From Pseudomonadota bacterium (GTDB lineage Bacteria; Pseudomonadota; Alphaproteobacteria; Sphingomonadales; Sphingomonadaceae), in contig JAFAED010000295.1 of assembly GCA_023424275.1 (NCBI GenBank), positions 1-7,076 of the forward strand: a stretch of DNA of 7,076 nt. Reading direction: 5' to 3'. How positions within the stretch are numbered: position 1 is the stretch's first letter; every line of letters starts with the position of its first letter. The notes under the pieces were generated by a model that worked only from the letters and a program-made list of their open reading frames with translations, was not told where the DNA came from and searched no databases. Shown here piece after piece: positions 1-5,322 of this stretch. A program made the translations under genes and the position numbers.

Positions 1-1317
1 GACCGGTCCCAGCCGCTCGCCATTCTGCGTCACCTGCGCCTCGCGCAGGATATAGAACCAGAGCGGCGTGCGGTCGTCGAAGCCATGCGGCTTGAGGTCG
101 GACAGGTCTCCCTTCGACAGTTCGGGCAGCTTCATCGCGCGCGCCACGCGCTGTCCCGACGGCAGCGAGAAGGTGAGGTGGCGGAGTAGGTTGCGCTGCG
201 CGAGCGACGCCGGGTTCGACTTCGGATCGGGGTTGGGCACCACCGATCCCGGCAGGCGGAACAAGGATGTCGACAGCGTCGTGTCGATCTTCTTGTTCGG
301 TTTCACATTGCCGTCGCTGAAATCGAAGAAGGTCGGCCAGTCGATGAAGCGCCGCGGTGCGCGGCAACCGCCCGACAGATCGTCGGGGTCGTTCGGGTCC
401 GACGGCGTCGGGGTAAAGATCATCGCGAAGAAGGGATTGCCGCCGTTGCCGGTGAAATTGGCGCGGTACGACGGCCGCACCTGGCTGTGTCCGAAACGAT
501 AGGCCGCGACCGAAAATTCGACCGGGATATAGGGCTCATTGTGCCAGCTGTAATATTTGCGTCCGTTCGTCAGCACATCGTCGACCACCGCGTCGCCGCA
601 CGTCTTGCGCAGGAATTCATGGACGATGATCCACTGATAATGCCAGCGCACGATCCGCTGCGCCTCTGCGAAAATCTCGTCCGAAACGGTCAGCTTGATC
701 TTGGTCTTCACATAGTCGACGACCTCGTTGTGAAACTTCAGGAAGGCGACCTGAAGTTGGCTGATGATCAGATTCTCGTCGTCGCGCGGGTCGCCGATCA
801 GTGCGACCTTCTGGCTGTTGCGCGGCACGTCGAACTTGTTCGCGGTGCCGGTGGGTTCGAGCAGGAACTTGCCGCCCTTGCCGCCTCCCGTGTCATAGAG
901 GTGCGGACTGCCGCCCGGCCCCGCGCCATAGACATTGTCGAGGCCGAGGCTGGGGGTCCGGAAATTGGCGATCTGTTCGGGATCGACCTGCCGCTCGAGG
1001 CTCGACGTGGGGTCGAAGGTCATGTCGTGATCGAGGAACTGGCCGAGGAACGTAAAACCTGCGGTCAGCGTCGGATTGTCGCTGTTCTTCGCCGACAGCG
1101 CCGGGTTGGTGATCAGCTCGGCGGGCGTCTTGGTCAGATTGTCCTTGGCATCCATGATGCCCCCGACCTTGCCGATCTCCATCAGCGCGGCGCGGACATC
1201 GGGGGTGTCGGCGGCAAAAGGCGGCAGTTCGCCAAACATGCGGCCAAAGCGGCCAGCGTCGGAATATTTGGAACGTGGCGGGACGATGTCGCGCGGATAT
1301 ACGCCGTGACGAGGCAT
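1..1317 (-). CDS. Animal-type heme peroxidase (An_peroxidase family), C-terminus cut by window edge
   Basis: Predicted heme peroxidase of the myeloperoxidase/peroxinectin superfamily, which uses H2O2 to oxidise halides or organic substrates; the substrate here is unknown. The frame is open from an ATG at 1317 through base 1, giving 439 residues and no stop. Seen: the distal heme motif LGQFLDHDMTFD (residues 91-102), with Q93, D96, H97 and D98 aligning to MPO Gln91, Asp94, His95 and Asp96. Next is GDPRDDEN (175-182), with R178 matching catalytic Arg239 and E181 matching heme-linking Glu242. Then comes the proximal motif AYRFGHSQVRP (272-282) with heme ligand H277. Position 182 is Asn where MPO has the sulfonium Met243. 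The visible end (GERLGPV) is a conserved stretch before the C-terminal helices. No signal peptide is visible (start MPRHGVYPRD), so it may be cytoplasmic or exported by another route. GAGGAG lies 8 nt before the start. Family is confident; function is not. Confidence 0.9.
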   Translation of the reverse strand, partial: MPRHGVYPRDIVPPRSKYSDAGRFGRMFGELPPFAADTPDVRAALMEIGKVGGIMDAKDNLTKTPAELITNPALSAKNSDNPTLTAGFTFLGQFLDHDMTFDPTSSLERQVDPEQIANFRTPSLGLDNVYGAGPGGSPHLYDTGGGKGGKFLLEPTGTANKFDVPRNSQKVALIGDPRDDENLIISQLQVAFLKFHNEVVDYVKTKIKLTVSDEIFAEAQRIVRWHYQWIIVHEFLRKTCGDAVVDDVLTNGRKYYSWHNEPYIPVEFSVAAYRFGHSQVRPSYRANFTGNGGNPFFAMIFTPTPSDPNDPDDLSGGCRAPRRFIDWPTFFDFSDGNVKPNKKIDTTLSTSLFRLPGSVVPNPDPKSNPASLAQRNLLRHLTFSLPSGQRVARAMKLPELSKGDLSDLKPHGFDDRTPLWFYILREAQVTQNGERLGPV

Positions 1318-1416
1318 GGCAGTCTCTCCTCAAGGGTTATGGTTATGGAGTCGGGACGATCCACCCACGAGGAGGGCTGGCATCCGCTGTTATAGGGACG
1401 ACACCTGCCACCACCC

Positions 1417-1433
1417 TGCACCCGGTTGGTGCA
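1417..1433. promoter_or_regulatory. Palindrome TGCACC-N5-GGTGCA, possible operator
   Basis: A perfect 6-bp inverted repeat with a 5-nt spacer (CGGTT) lies about 100 bp upstream of the peroxidase start. Its symmetry and position between a CtrA-like box and a TATAAC hexamer are compatible with a dimeric repressor or activator site. No known consensus was recognised, and a 6-bp palindrome in GC-rich DNA can be chance. Confidence 0.25.
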
Positions 1434-1454
1434 CAGGCCCAAGATTTTAGGTGG

Positions 1455-1470
1455 CTAATTGGCCGTTAAC
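1455..1470 (+). promoter_or_regulatory. CtrA-like box (CTAA-N7-TTAAC)
   Basis: CTAATTGGCCGTTAAC matches the alphaproteobacterial CtrA consensus TTAA-N7-TTAAC except for the first base, with exact 7-nt spacing. It sits about 140 bp upstream of the peroxidase start, in non-coding DNA. TTAA is rare in this GC-rich window, which raises the significance somewhat. Direct sequence match; binding is inferred. Confidence 0.4.
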
Positions 1471-1481
1471 ATGCCCGTACG

Positions 1482-1516
1482 CCGCGAAAGCGCGGTAGGC
1501 CGAACGTCTATTCGGC
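1482..1516 (-). terminator. Two adjacent hairpins at the end of the ATPase gene, possible terminator
   Basis: GCCGAA (1499-1504) and TTCGGC (1511-1516) form a 6-bp stem that spans the ATPase stop codon. Immediately beyond it on the minus strand, CCGCG and CGCGG form a second stem with a 4-nt loop (about 1482-1495). Neither is followed by a T-run, so neither is a classic intrinsic terminator. They may slow or protect the transcript end, or be incidental. Confidence 0.3.
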
Positions 1517-2980
1517 TTCGGTGCTGAGTCCGAGTTCGGGGATGCCGATCGAGCGCCGCCCGCCGAAATCGGCGCGCACGACGATCACGCCCTGCTTTTC
1601 CATATATTCGACCAGCCGGCGGATCCGCCCCGGCGACCGGCTGCCATAGGCGCGGCCCAGGATCTCGTCGTCGGGACAGGGCTCGCCCTCCATCGCGGCG
1701 CGCGCGATTTGTAGGAAAGGCGCGAACATGTCGTGCGGCAGCCGGTCGGCGACGGCGAGCATCTCACGCCATCGCGGCTCGGACGGATCGAACACCCCGC
1801 CCTTGGCGAGCGCGAAGCGGCGGCGGAAGGCGGCGAGGTCGAGCGGCACTTTCTTCAATTTCTGCATCCGGCAGCGCACCGAGAAATCCTGATAGAGAAA
1901 GGATTCGGGCTGGAACGCGCAGTCGGGGTCGGACAGCATCTCCTGCAGCGTCTCGATCACCACTGCATCGCTCTGCTCGGCTTCCTCGACCGCCTCGAGG
2001 ATATCCAGCACGGGCGGTGCGTCCAGATCCTCGTGAAGCCCCTCGCTCGCCGCGATCCGCTCCATGACCTCGCTTGCCGCGACCGGCTCGGGTTCGGGCG
2101 CAAAAAAGCGGGGCTGGGCCGGTGCGTCCAATTCGGTGAACAGCATCGAGCGCATATCCTCGCCCCCCGCCGACGGCAGCGGCATCAGCCCGTGCGTCCC
2201 CATCCGCGTCGAGGTCTGCGTCGCGCCGATCCGCACCGACAGCGGCCGCCGCGAAATCGCGGGACCAAGCCCCAGGAAATGCCCGCGTTCGAGGTCGCGG
2301 ATCGTCTCGGCCTGCCGCCGCTCCATACCGAGCAGGTCCGCGGCGCGCGCCATGTCGATGTCGAGGAAGGTACGCCCCATCAGGAAATTGCTCGCCTCGG
2401 CGGCGACATTCTTCGCGAGCTTCGCCAGCCGCTGCGTCGCGATTGCGCCGGCGAGGCCGCGCTTGCGGCCGCGGCACATCAGGTTCGTCATCGCGGACAG
2501 GCTGGCGCGGCGGACATTGTCGGCGACGTCGCCCGCGACGCTCGGCGCGAACATCTGCGCCTCGTCGACCACGACCAGCGCCGGAAACCAGTGCTCGCGC
2601 GGCGCATCGAACAGCGCGTTCAAAAACGCGGCGGCGCACGTCATCTGCGCCTCGATATCGAGCGATTCGAGGCTGAGGACGATCGAGGCGCGATGCTCGC
2701 GGATTCTTGCGCCCATCGCCGCGATCTCGCGCTCGTTATAATCGCCGCCGTTAATCACGACATGGCTGTACGCATCGGCGAGCGTGACGAAATCGCCCTC
2801 GGGATCGATCACGATCTGCTGCACCAGCGCGGCACTTTCCTCAAGGATACGGCGCAAAAGGTGCGACTTGCCCGATCCCGAATTGCCCTGCACGAGCAGG
2901 CGCGTCGCGAGCAGTTCCTGCACGTCGATGCGCACGTCCTGTCCCGTGCTGTCGGTTCCGATCTCGATGCTGGTCTTCAC
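1508..2980 (-). CDS. HerA-like P-loop ATPase (DUF87 family)
   Basis: Predicted ATP-binding protein of the HerA/FtsK-related DUF87 group, presumed to use ATP hydrolysis to move or remodel DNA as a ring; its physiological role is not known. Counting from the GTG at 2980 (490 aa), Walker A is GNSGSGKS at 32-39, followed by IDPEGDF near 58-64, a family-typical loop. Walker B is ALVVVDEAQMF around 134-144, and GRKRGLAGAIATQR (171-184) resembles the sensor/arginine region. A variable acidic linker (about 275-350) leads to a C-terminal part whose last 60 residues look like a winged helix. An upstream in-frame ATG at 3091 would add 37 low-complexity residues and overlap the start of the divergent 86-aa gene. 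The GTG start leaves only 7 residues before the first conserved IGTDSTG strand, so I prefer it. No NurA-like nuclease gene is next to it, unlike classical HerA-NurA pairs. Confidence 0.88.
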   Translation of the reverse strand: MKTSIEIGTDSTGQDVRIDVQELLATRLLVQGNSGSGKSHLLRRILEESAALVQQIVIDPEGDFVTLADAYSHVVINGGDYNEREIAAMGARIREHRASIVLSLESLDIEAQMTCAAAFLNALFDAPREHWFPALVVVDEAQMFAPSVAGDVADNVRRASLSAMTNLMCRGRKRGLAGAIATQRLAKLAKNVAAEASNFLMGRTFLDIDMARAADLLGMERRQAETIRDLERGHFLGLGPAISRRPLSVRIGATQTSTRMGTHGLMPLPSAGGEDMRSMLFTELDAPAQPRFFAPEPEPVAASEVMERIAASEGLHEDLDAPPVLDILEAVEEAEQSDAVVIETLQEMLSDPDCAFQPESFLYQDFSVRCRMQKLKKVPLDLAAFRRRFALAKGGVFDPSEPRWREMLAVADRLPHDMFAPFLQIARAAMEGEPCPDDEILGRAYGSRSPGRIRRLVEYMEKQGVIVVRADFGGRRSIGIPELGLSTEAE

Positions 2981-3089
2981 AGCCGCCGCCCTATCGGGGC
3001 GCTCGGGCAAAGACAACCGGGCCGGCCTCGGATCACCCGATTTTGCCGCGCGATCTTGCCAAGCCGCGCGAAGGCGCCAAAAGGACGCC

Positions 3090-3350
3090 ATGGATTTCGA
3101 CGATCAGCTCCGCCGCTATTTCGGCACCGCCGATATTGCGGCGATCCACCCCGAGGCGCATGCCGCGGGTACCGAGCGCATGCGCGTCGACTTCGGCCTC
3201 GAAACCAACCCCGGCCGCCGCTTCGCGCTGTGGGCGCTGATGTATATGCTGGGCGTCGCGCCCGACCTCGACGTCGCGTTCGAGGATGCGGCCGAGCGCG
3301 ACGTCGCCCGCGACTTCATGGATATGGTCGACCGCGCGGGCGAGGGCTGA
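3090..3350 (+). CDS. Small acidic protein of unknown function (86 aa)
   Basis: I do not recognise this family. The frame is open well upstream (to about 2784), but that part lies antisense to the ATPase. The ATG at 3090 is preceded by AAGGA about 4 nt away and begins a sensible protein, MDFDDQLRRYFG. The product is acidic, with a hydrophobic central helix (FALWALMYMLGVAPDL, residues 48-63) and a charged C-terminal helix (DAAERDVARDFMDMVDRAGEG). No signal peptide, Cys pairs or catalytic motif is evident. It is divergent from the ATPase across a 109-bp gap and converges on the 183-aa gene with 12 bp between stops. It looks like a soluble helical protein that could bind a partner. Coding quality is plausible; the function is unknown. 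Confidence 0.7.
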   Translation: MDFDDQLRRYFGTADIAAIHPEAHAAGTERMRVDFGLETNPGRRFALWALMYMLGVAPDLDVAFEDAAERDVARDFMDMVDRAGEG

Positions 3351-3362
3351 CCCCCGCCCCGT

Positions 3363-3914
3363 TCAGTTCGCGGGCCGCGTCTCGTCGATCTTGTCGACCC
3401 ATTCGGGATAGAAGCTCGGCTCGCGGGCCGACCAGCCCGGTGCCGTCGCGGCGGCTTCGCTGATCGATTGCAGGAGAAGCTTGCGCTTGTCGGGATGCAG
3501 GTGCGGCAGCGACGCCGCGGCGCAAAAGGCGCCGGGCAGCCAGGGCCGCGCATGCGCGCCGAGCAGCCGTTCGTAGAGGAAGCGATAGGGCGCAAAGGCG
3601 TGCAGCCGGTCCTGCCCGAGGTCGAAGGCCGACACCGCGATCAGCGGCGCCATGAAATGTTCGAGTGCGTCGAGCCCGCTGTCGTCGGGGATATGGTCGC
3701 GGATATCGTGCAGGCGCTGATAGACGCGCGCCTGGACGCGGATCGCGGTTTCCTCGACCATGTCGCGCGACCAGCGCGCGATCGCATCGTCGCGCTCGAG
3801 CCCGATATCGAGCGAGCGGCGGATATAGCGCTGCGTCGCGGCGGGAAAGCCCGCAAATTCCTTGATTTCCGATATCGACAGGTCGCCTGCTGCCGGTCCC
3901 GAACGCGTAACCAT
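3363..3914 (-). CDS. Hypothetical helical protein (183 aa)
   Basis: Unrecognised. The best start is the ATG at 3914, with GGGAG 7 nt upstream. An ATG at 3920 (MTMVTRSG) is too close to that ribosome site, and a longer frame to 4007 would run through the CtrA-like box and hairpins and gives a poor N-terminus. Residues 10-75 are predicted amphipathic helices rich in Arg, Glu and Ala (SISEIKEFAGFPAATQRYIR, then RDDAIARWSRDMVEE). Residues 80-150 are more hydrophobic and aromatic (HFMAPLIAVSAFDLGQDRLH, then RFLYERLL). The tail is polar with a WSAREPSFYPEWVDKIDE segment. There is no transmembrane span, signal peptide or metal-site signature. It is divergent from the KAS III gene and shares its regulatory region, the only hint about its role. 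Confidence 0.7.
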   Translation of the reverse strand: MVTRSGPAAGDLSISEIKEFAGFPAATQRYIRRSLDIGLERDDAIARWSRDMVEETAIRVQARVYQRLHDIRDHIPDDSGLDALEHFMAPLIAVSAFDLGQDRLHAFAPYRFLYERLLGAHARPWLPGAFCAAASLPHLHPDKRKLLLQSISEAAATAPGWSAREPSFYPEWVDKIDETRPAN

Positions 3915-3930
3915 GGTCATGCTCCCGCAC

Positions 3931-3960
3931 GGCGCCCGGGGAGCCATCCCCCCGGAGGCC
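3931..3960 (-). other. GC-rich hairpin in the leader of the 183-aa gene
   Basis: CCGGGG (3936-3941) and CCCCGG (3950-3955) form a 6-bp stem with an 8-nt loop. An outer GGC/GCC pairing (3931-3933 with 3958-3960) could extend it past a small internal mismatch. It lies just upstream of the GGGAG ribosome site of the 183-aa gene and would be in the 5' leader if transcription starts near the CtrA-like box. No known riboswitch is recognised. Confidence 0.35.
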
Positions 3961-3973
3961 TGCATCCGACAAT

Positions 3974-3998
3974 CTGCCACCAAAAGGGTTAGTGGCAG
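3974..3998. promoter_or_regulatory. Inverted repeat CTGCCAC-N11-GTGGCAG overlapping the CtrA-like box
   Basis: Perfect 7-bp arms at 3974-3980 and 3992-3998 flank an 11-nt spacer. As RNA the stem extends to 10 pairs with one G-U. The right arm lies within the spacer of the CtrA-like box, so a protein bound here would compete with one bound there. The position between two divergent genes suggests an operator, but no regulator is identified. Confidence 0.4.
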
Positions 3999-4004
3999 GT
4001 TAAC
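3989..4004 (+). promoter_or_regulatory. CtrA-like box (TTAG-N7-TTAAC)
   Basis: TTAGTGGCAGGTTAAC matches TTAA-N7-TTAAC at all fixed positions but one, with exact spacing; the TTAAC half is embedded in the palindrome GGTTAACC. It is 75 bp from the 183-aa gene start and about 100 bp from the KAS III start, so it could serve either gene. Together with the box at 1455-1470 it makes two such sites, both intergenic. Confidence 0.42.
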
Positions 4005-4071
4005 CATGACGTCGGCGATCGTTCAGCAAGCGGTGGGGCGTTGCGCGGCGTCGCGGCGAAGCCTAATCAGC

Positions 4072-4093
4072 GTGTCTTGAATCTGTAAGACAC
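4072..4093. promoter_or_regulatory. Inverted repeat GTGTCTT-N8-AAGACAC just upstream of the KAS III gene
   Basis: Perfect 7-bp arms (4072-4078 and 4087-4093) with an 8-nt spacer end 12 bp before the KAS III ATG. The 22-bp dyad has the size of a TetR/GntR-type operator, as often seen for fatty-acid genes. The location over the likely transcription start or ribosome site would suit repression. A weak promoter-like pair, TTGCGC (4041-4046) and TAATCA (4064-4069) with 17-nt spacing, lies just upstream but matches consensus poorly. As RNA it could also form a hairpin near the GAGAG ribosome site. Confidence 0.45.
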
Positions 4094-4105
4094 ACGAGAG
4101 CCACC

Positions 4106-5242
4106 ATGTCGCACGCACCGCAGCCGGTCATTTCCGCAACCGGCCTCTTCACCCCCGCCGAACGTATCTCCAACGAAGAACTTGTCGCCAGTTTTAACGC
4201 TTATGTTGCACTGCACAATATGGAAAATGCCGACGCCATCGCCGCGGGCGACGTGGCGGAACTGACCGAATCGAGCGTCGAATTTATCGAGAAAGCGAGC
4301 GGCATCGGGTCGCGCTTCGTCGTCGACAAGGCGGGTATCCTCGCCCCCGAACATATGGCGCCGCGCATCGACGCGCGGCCCAATGAAGAGATTTCGCTGC
4401 TCGCCGAGATCGGCGTCGCGGCGGCGAAGGACGCCCTTGCGCGCGCGGGGCGCGACGCGGCCGACGTCGACGCCGTGCTGTGCGCCGCGTCGAACATGCA
4501 GCGCCCCTATCCCGCGATGGCGGTCGAAATCCAGGACGCGCTCGGCATCGACGGCTTCGGTTTCGACATGAATGTTGCCTGCTCGTCGGCGACCTTCGGT
4601 ATCCAGACCGCCGCCGATTATATCCGCGCGGGACATGCGAAGAGCGTGCTCGTCGTGAACCCCGAAATCTGTTCGGGGCATCTGAACTGGCGCGACCGCG
4701 ACAGCCATTTCATCTTCGGCGACGTTGCGACCGCGATCCTCGTCGAGGACAAGGATATTGCGCCGGCGGGGCATTGGGACATTCTCGGCACCAAGCTGAA
4801 GACGCAGTTCAGCAACAATATCCGCAACAATTTCGGCTTCCTCAACCGCGGCCATGGCGGGATCGACCAGTCGGGACCGAAGAGCGACAAGCTTTTCGTC
4901 CAGGAAGGCCGCAAGGTGTTCAAGGAAGTCGTGCCGTGGGTCGCGAACCTGATCGTCGAGCAGATGGAACAACTGAAGCTCGAAGGCAGCGACATGCGCC
5001 GGCTGTGGCTGCATCAGGCGAACACCAATATGAACCGCCTGATCGCGCAGCGCGTGCTGGGGCATGAGGCGAGCGAGGACGAGAGCCCGACCGTGCTCGA
5101 CACCTATGGCAATACGTCGAGCGCGGGGTCGATCATCGCCTTCCACCTCAATCATGAGGATATGACGGCGGGCGATACCGGGCTGATCTGCTCGTTCGGC
5201 GCGGGTTACAGCGCCGGAACCGTCTTCGTCCGCAAGACGTAG
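4106..5242 (+). CDS. Beta-ketoacyl-ACP synthase III family enzyme (FabH-like)
   Basis: Predicted decarboxylating or Claisen condensing enzyme of the KAS III group, joining an acyl-CoA primer to malonyl-ACP or a related acceptor in the cytoplasm. All three active-site residues are visible: Cys159 in NVACSSATFG, His303 in LWLHQANTN and Asn336 in YGNTSSAG, corresponding to E. coli FabH Cys112, His244 and Asn274. The C-terminal SFGAGYSAG loop is also typical. At 378 aa it is about 60 longer than E. coli FabH (317). Part of the extra length is a helical segment near residues 28-60, so it belongs to the long FabH-like subgroup whose substrates may be medium-chain or specialised acyl-CoAs. GAGAG lies 5 nt before the ATG. 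No acyl carrier protein or other fab gene is adjacent, so it is probably not the housekeeping fabH of a plsX-fabH operon. Family is certain; substrate is not. Confidence 0.92.
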   Translation: MSHAPQPVISATGLFTPAERISNEELVASFNAYVALHNMENADAIAAGDVAELTESSVEFIEKASGIGSRFVVDKAGILAPEHMAPRIDARPNEEISLLAEIGVAAAKDALARAGRDAADVDAVLCAASNMQRPYPAMAVEIQDALGIDGFGFDMNVACSSATFGIQTAADYIRAGHAKSVLVVNPEICSGHLNWRDRDSHFIFGDVATAILVEDKDIAPAGHWDILGTKLKTQFSNNIRNNFGFLNRGHGGIDQSGPKSDKLFVQEGRKVFKEVVPWVANLIVEQMEQLKLEGSDMRRLWLHQANTNMNRLIAQRVLGHEASEDESPTVLDTYGNTSSAGSIIAFHLNHEDMTAGDTGLICSFGAGYSAGTVFVRKT

Positions 5243-5243
5243 C

Positions 5244-5270
5244 CGTCGCCCCCCCGAAGGCAGGGGCCGC
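5244..5270 (+). repeat. REP-like palindromic element, copy A
   Basis: A 27-nt GC-rich imperfect hairpin (CGTCGCCCCC at the 5' end, GGGGCCGC at the 3' end, GAAGG in the loop) starts one base after the KAS III stop codon. It matches 24 of 27 positions with the inverted copy at 5295-5321. It probably doubles as a transcript-end structure for the KAS III gene, though there is no T-run. Confidence 0.55.
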
Positions 5271-5294
5271 GGGGGGCGTCGCGCAAGGTGGCTA

Positions 5295-5321
5295 GCGGCC
5301 CCCGCTTTCGCGGGGGCGACG
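5295..5321 (-). repeat. REP-like palindromic element, copy B (inverted), also terminator-like
   Basis: GCCCCCGC (5298-5305) and GCGGGGGC (5310-5317) form a perfect 8-bp stem with a TTTC loop, flanked by bases that make it a 27-nt inverted copy of the element at 5244-5270. It ends 1 bp before the antiporter stop codon, so on either strand it closes a gene and may act as a bidirectional terminator or 3' end protector. GC-stem, GAAA-loop hairpins of this look occur as dispersed repeats in sphingomonad genomes (recollection, not searched). Confidence 0.6.
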
Positions 5322-5322
5322 T

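Larger units (their letters stand above)
1318..1507 (-). promoter_or_regulatory. Intergenic leader/promoter region of the peroxidase gene
   Basis: This 190-bp gene-free stretch separates the peroxidase start from the stop of the upstream ATPase. Seen on the minus strand, from far to near: two small hairpins at the ATPase end, a CtrA-like box (1455-1470), a TGCACC-N5-GGTGCA palindrome (1417-1433), a TATAAC hexamer (1394-1389) that could be a -10 element but has no good TTGACA partner, a tandem GGTTAT repeat (plus strand, 1335-1346), and the Shine-Dalgarno GAGGAG (1331-1326). Its size and content suggest the peroxidase has its own promoter. The exact promoter cannot be fixed by eye. Confidence 0.5.

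Noticed and set aside
183..200. Lys at position 194 in LKFHN of the peroxidase as a lost catalytic Arg
   Set aside because: The catalytic Arg of this superfamily aligns with R178 in GDPRDDEN, which is present. The Lys is in the later HN motif and is not the catalytic position.
487..1395. 302-codon plus-strand open frame opposite the peroxidase
   Set aside because: The minus-strand frame encodes all conserved heme peroxidase motifs; the plus-strand product looks superficially protein-like only as its complement.
2981..3091. N-terminal extension of the ATPase to the ATG at 3091
   Set aside because: It would overlap the start of the divergent 86-aa gene, adds Arg/Ala/Pro-rich low-complexity residues and removes room for either promoter. 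The GTG at 2980 fits the start of the conserved domain.
1733..3463. 576-codon plus-strand open frame across the ATPase gene
   Set aside because: It is antisense to an ATPase with clear Walker A and B motifs, is rich in Arg, His and Gly, and has no recognisable motif. Long antisense frames are expected in GC-rich genes with strong third-position bias.
3915..4007. N-terminal extension of the 183-aa protein to the ATG at 4007
   Set aside because: It would read through the CtrA-like box, inverted repeat and GC hairpin; the ATG at 3914 has a well-spaced GGGAG site.
4041..4069. TTGCGC-N17-TAATCA as a sigma-70 promoter for the KAS III gene
   Set aside because: Spacing is right but both hexamers match consensus poorly, so it is not listed as a separate feature.
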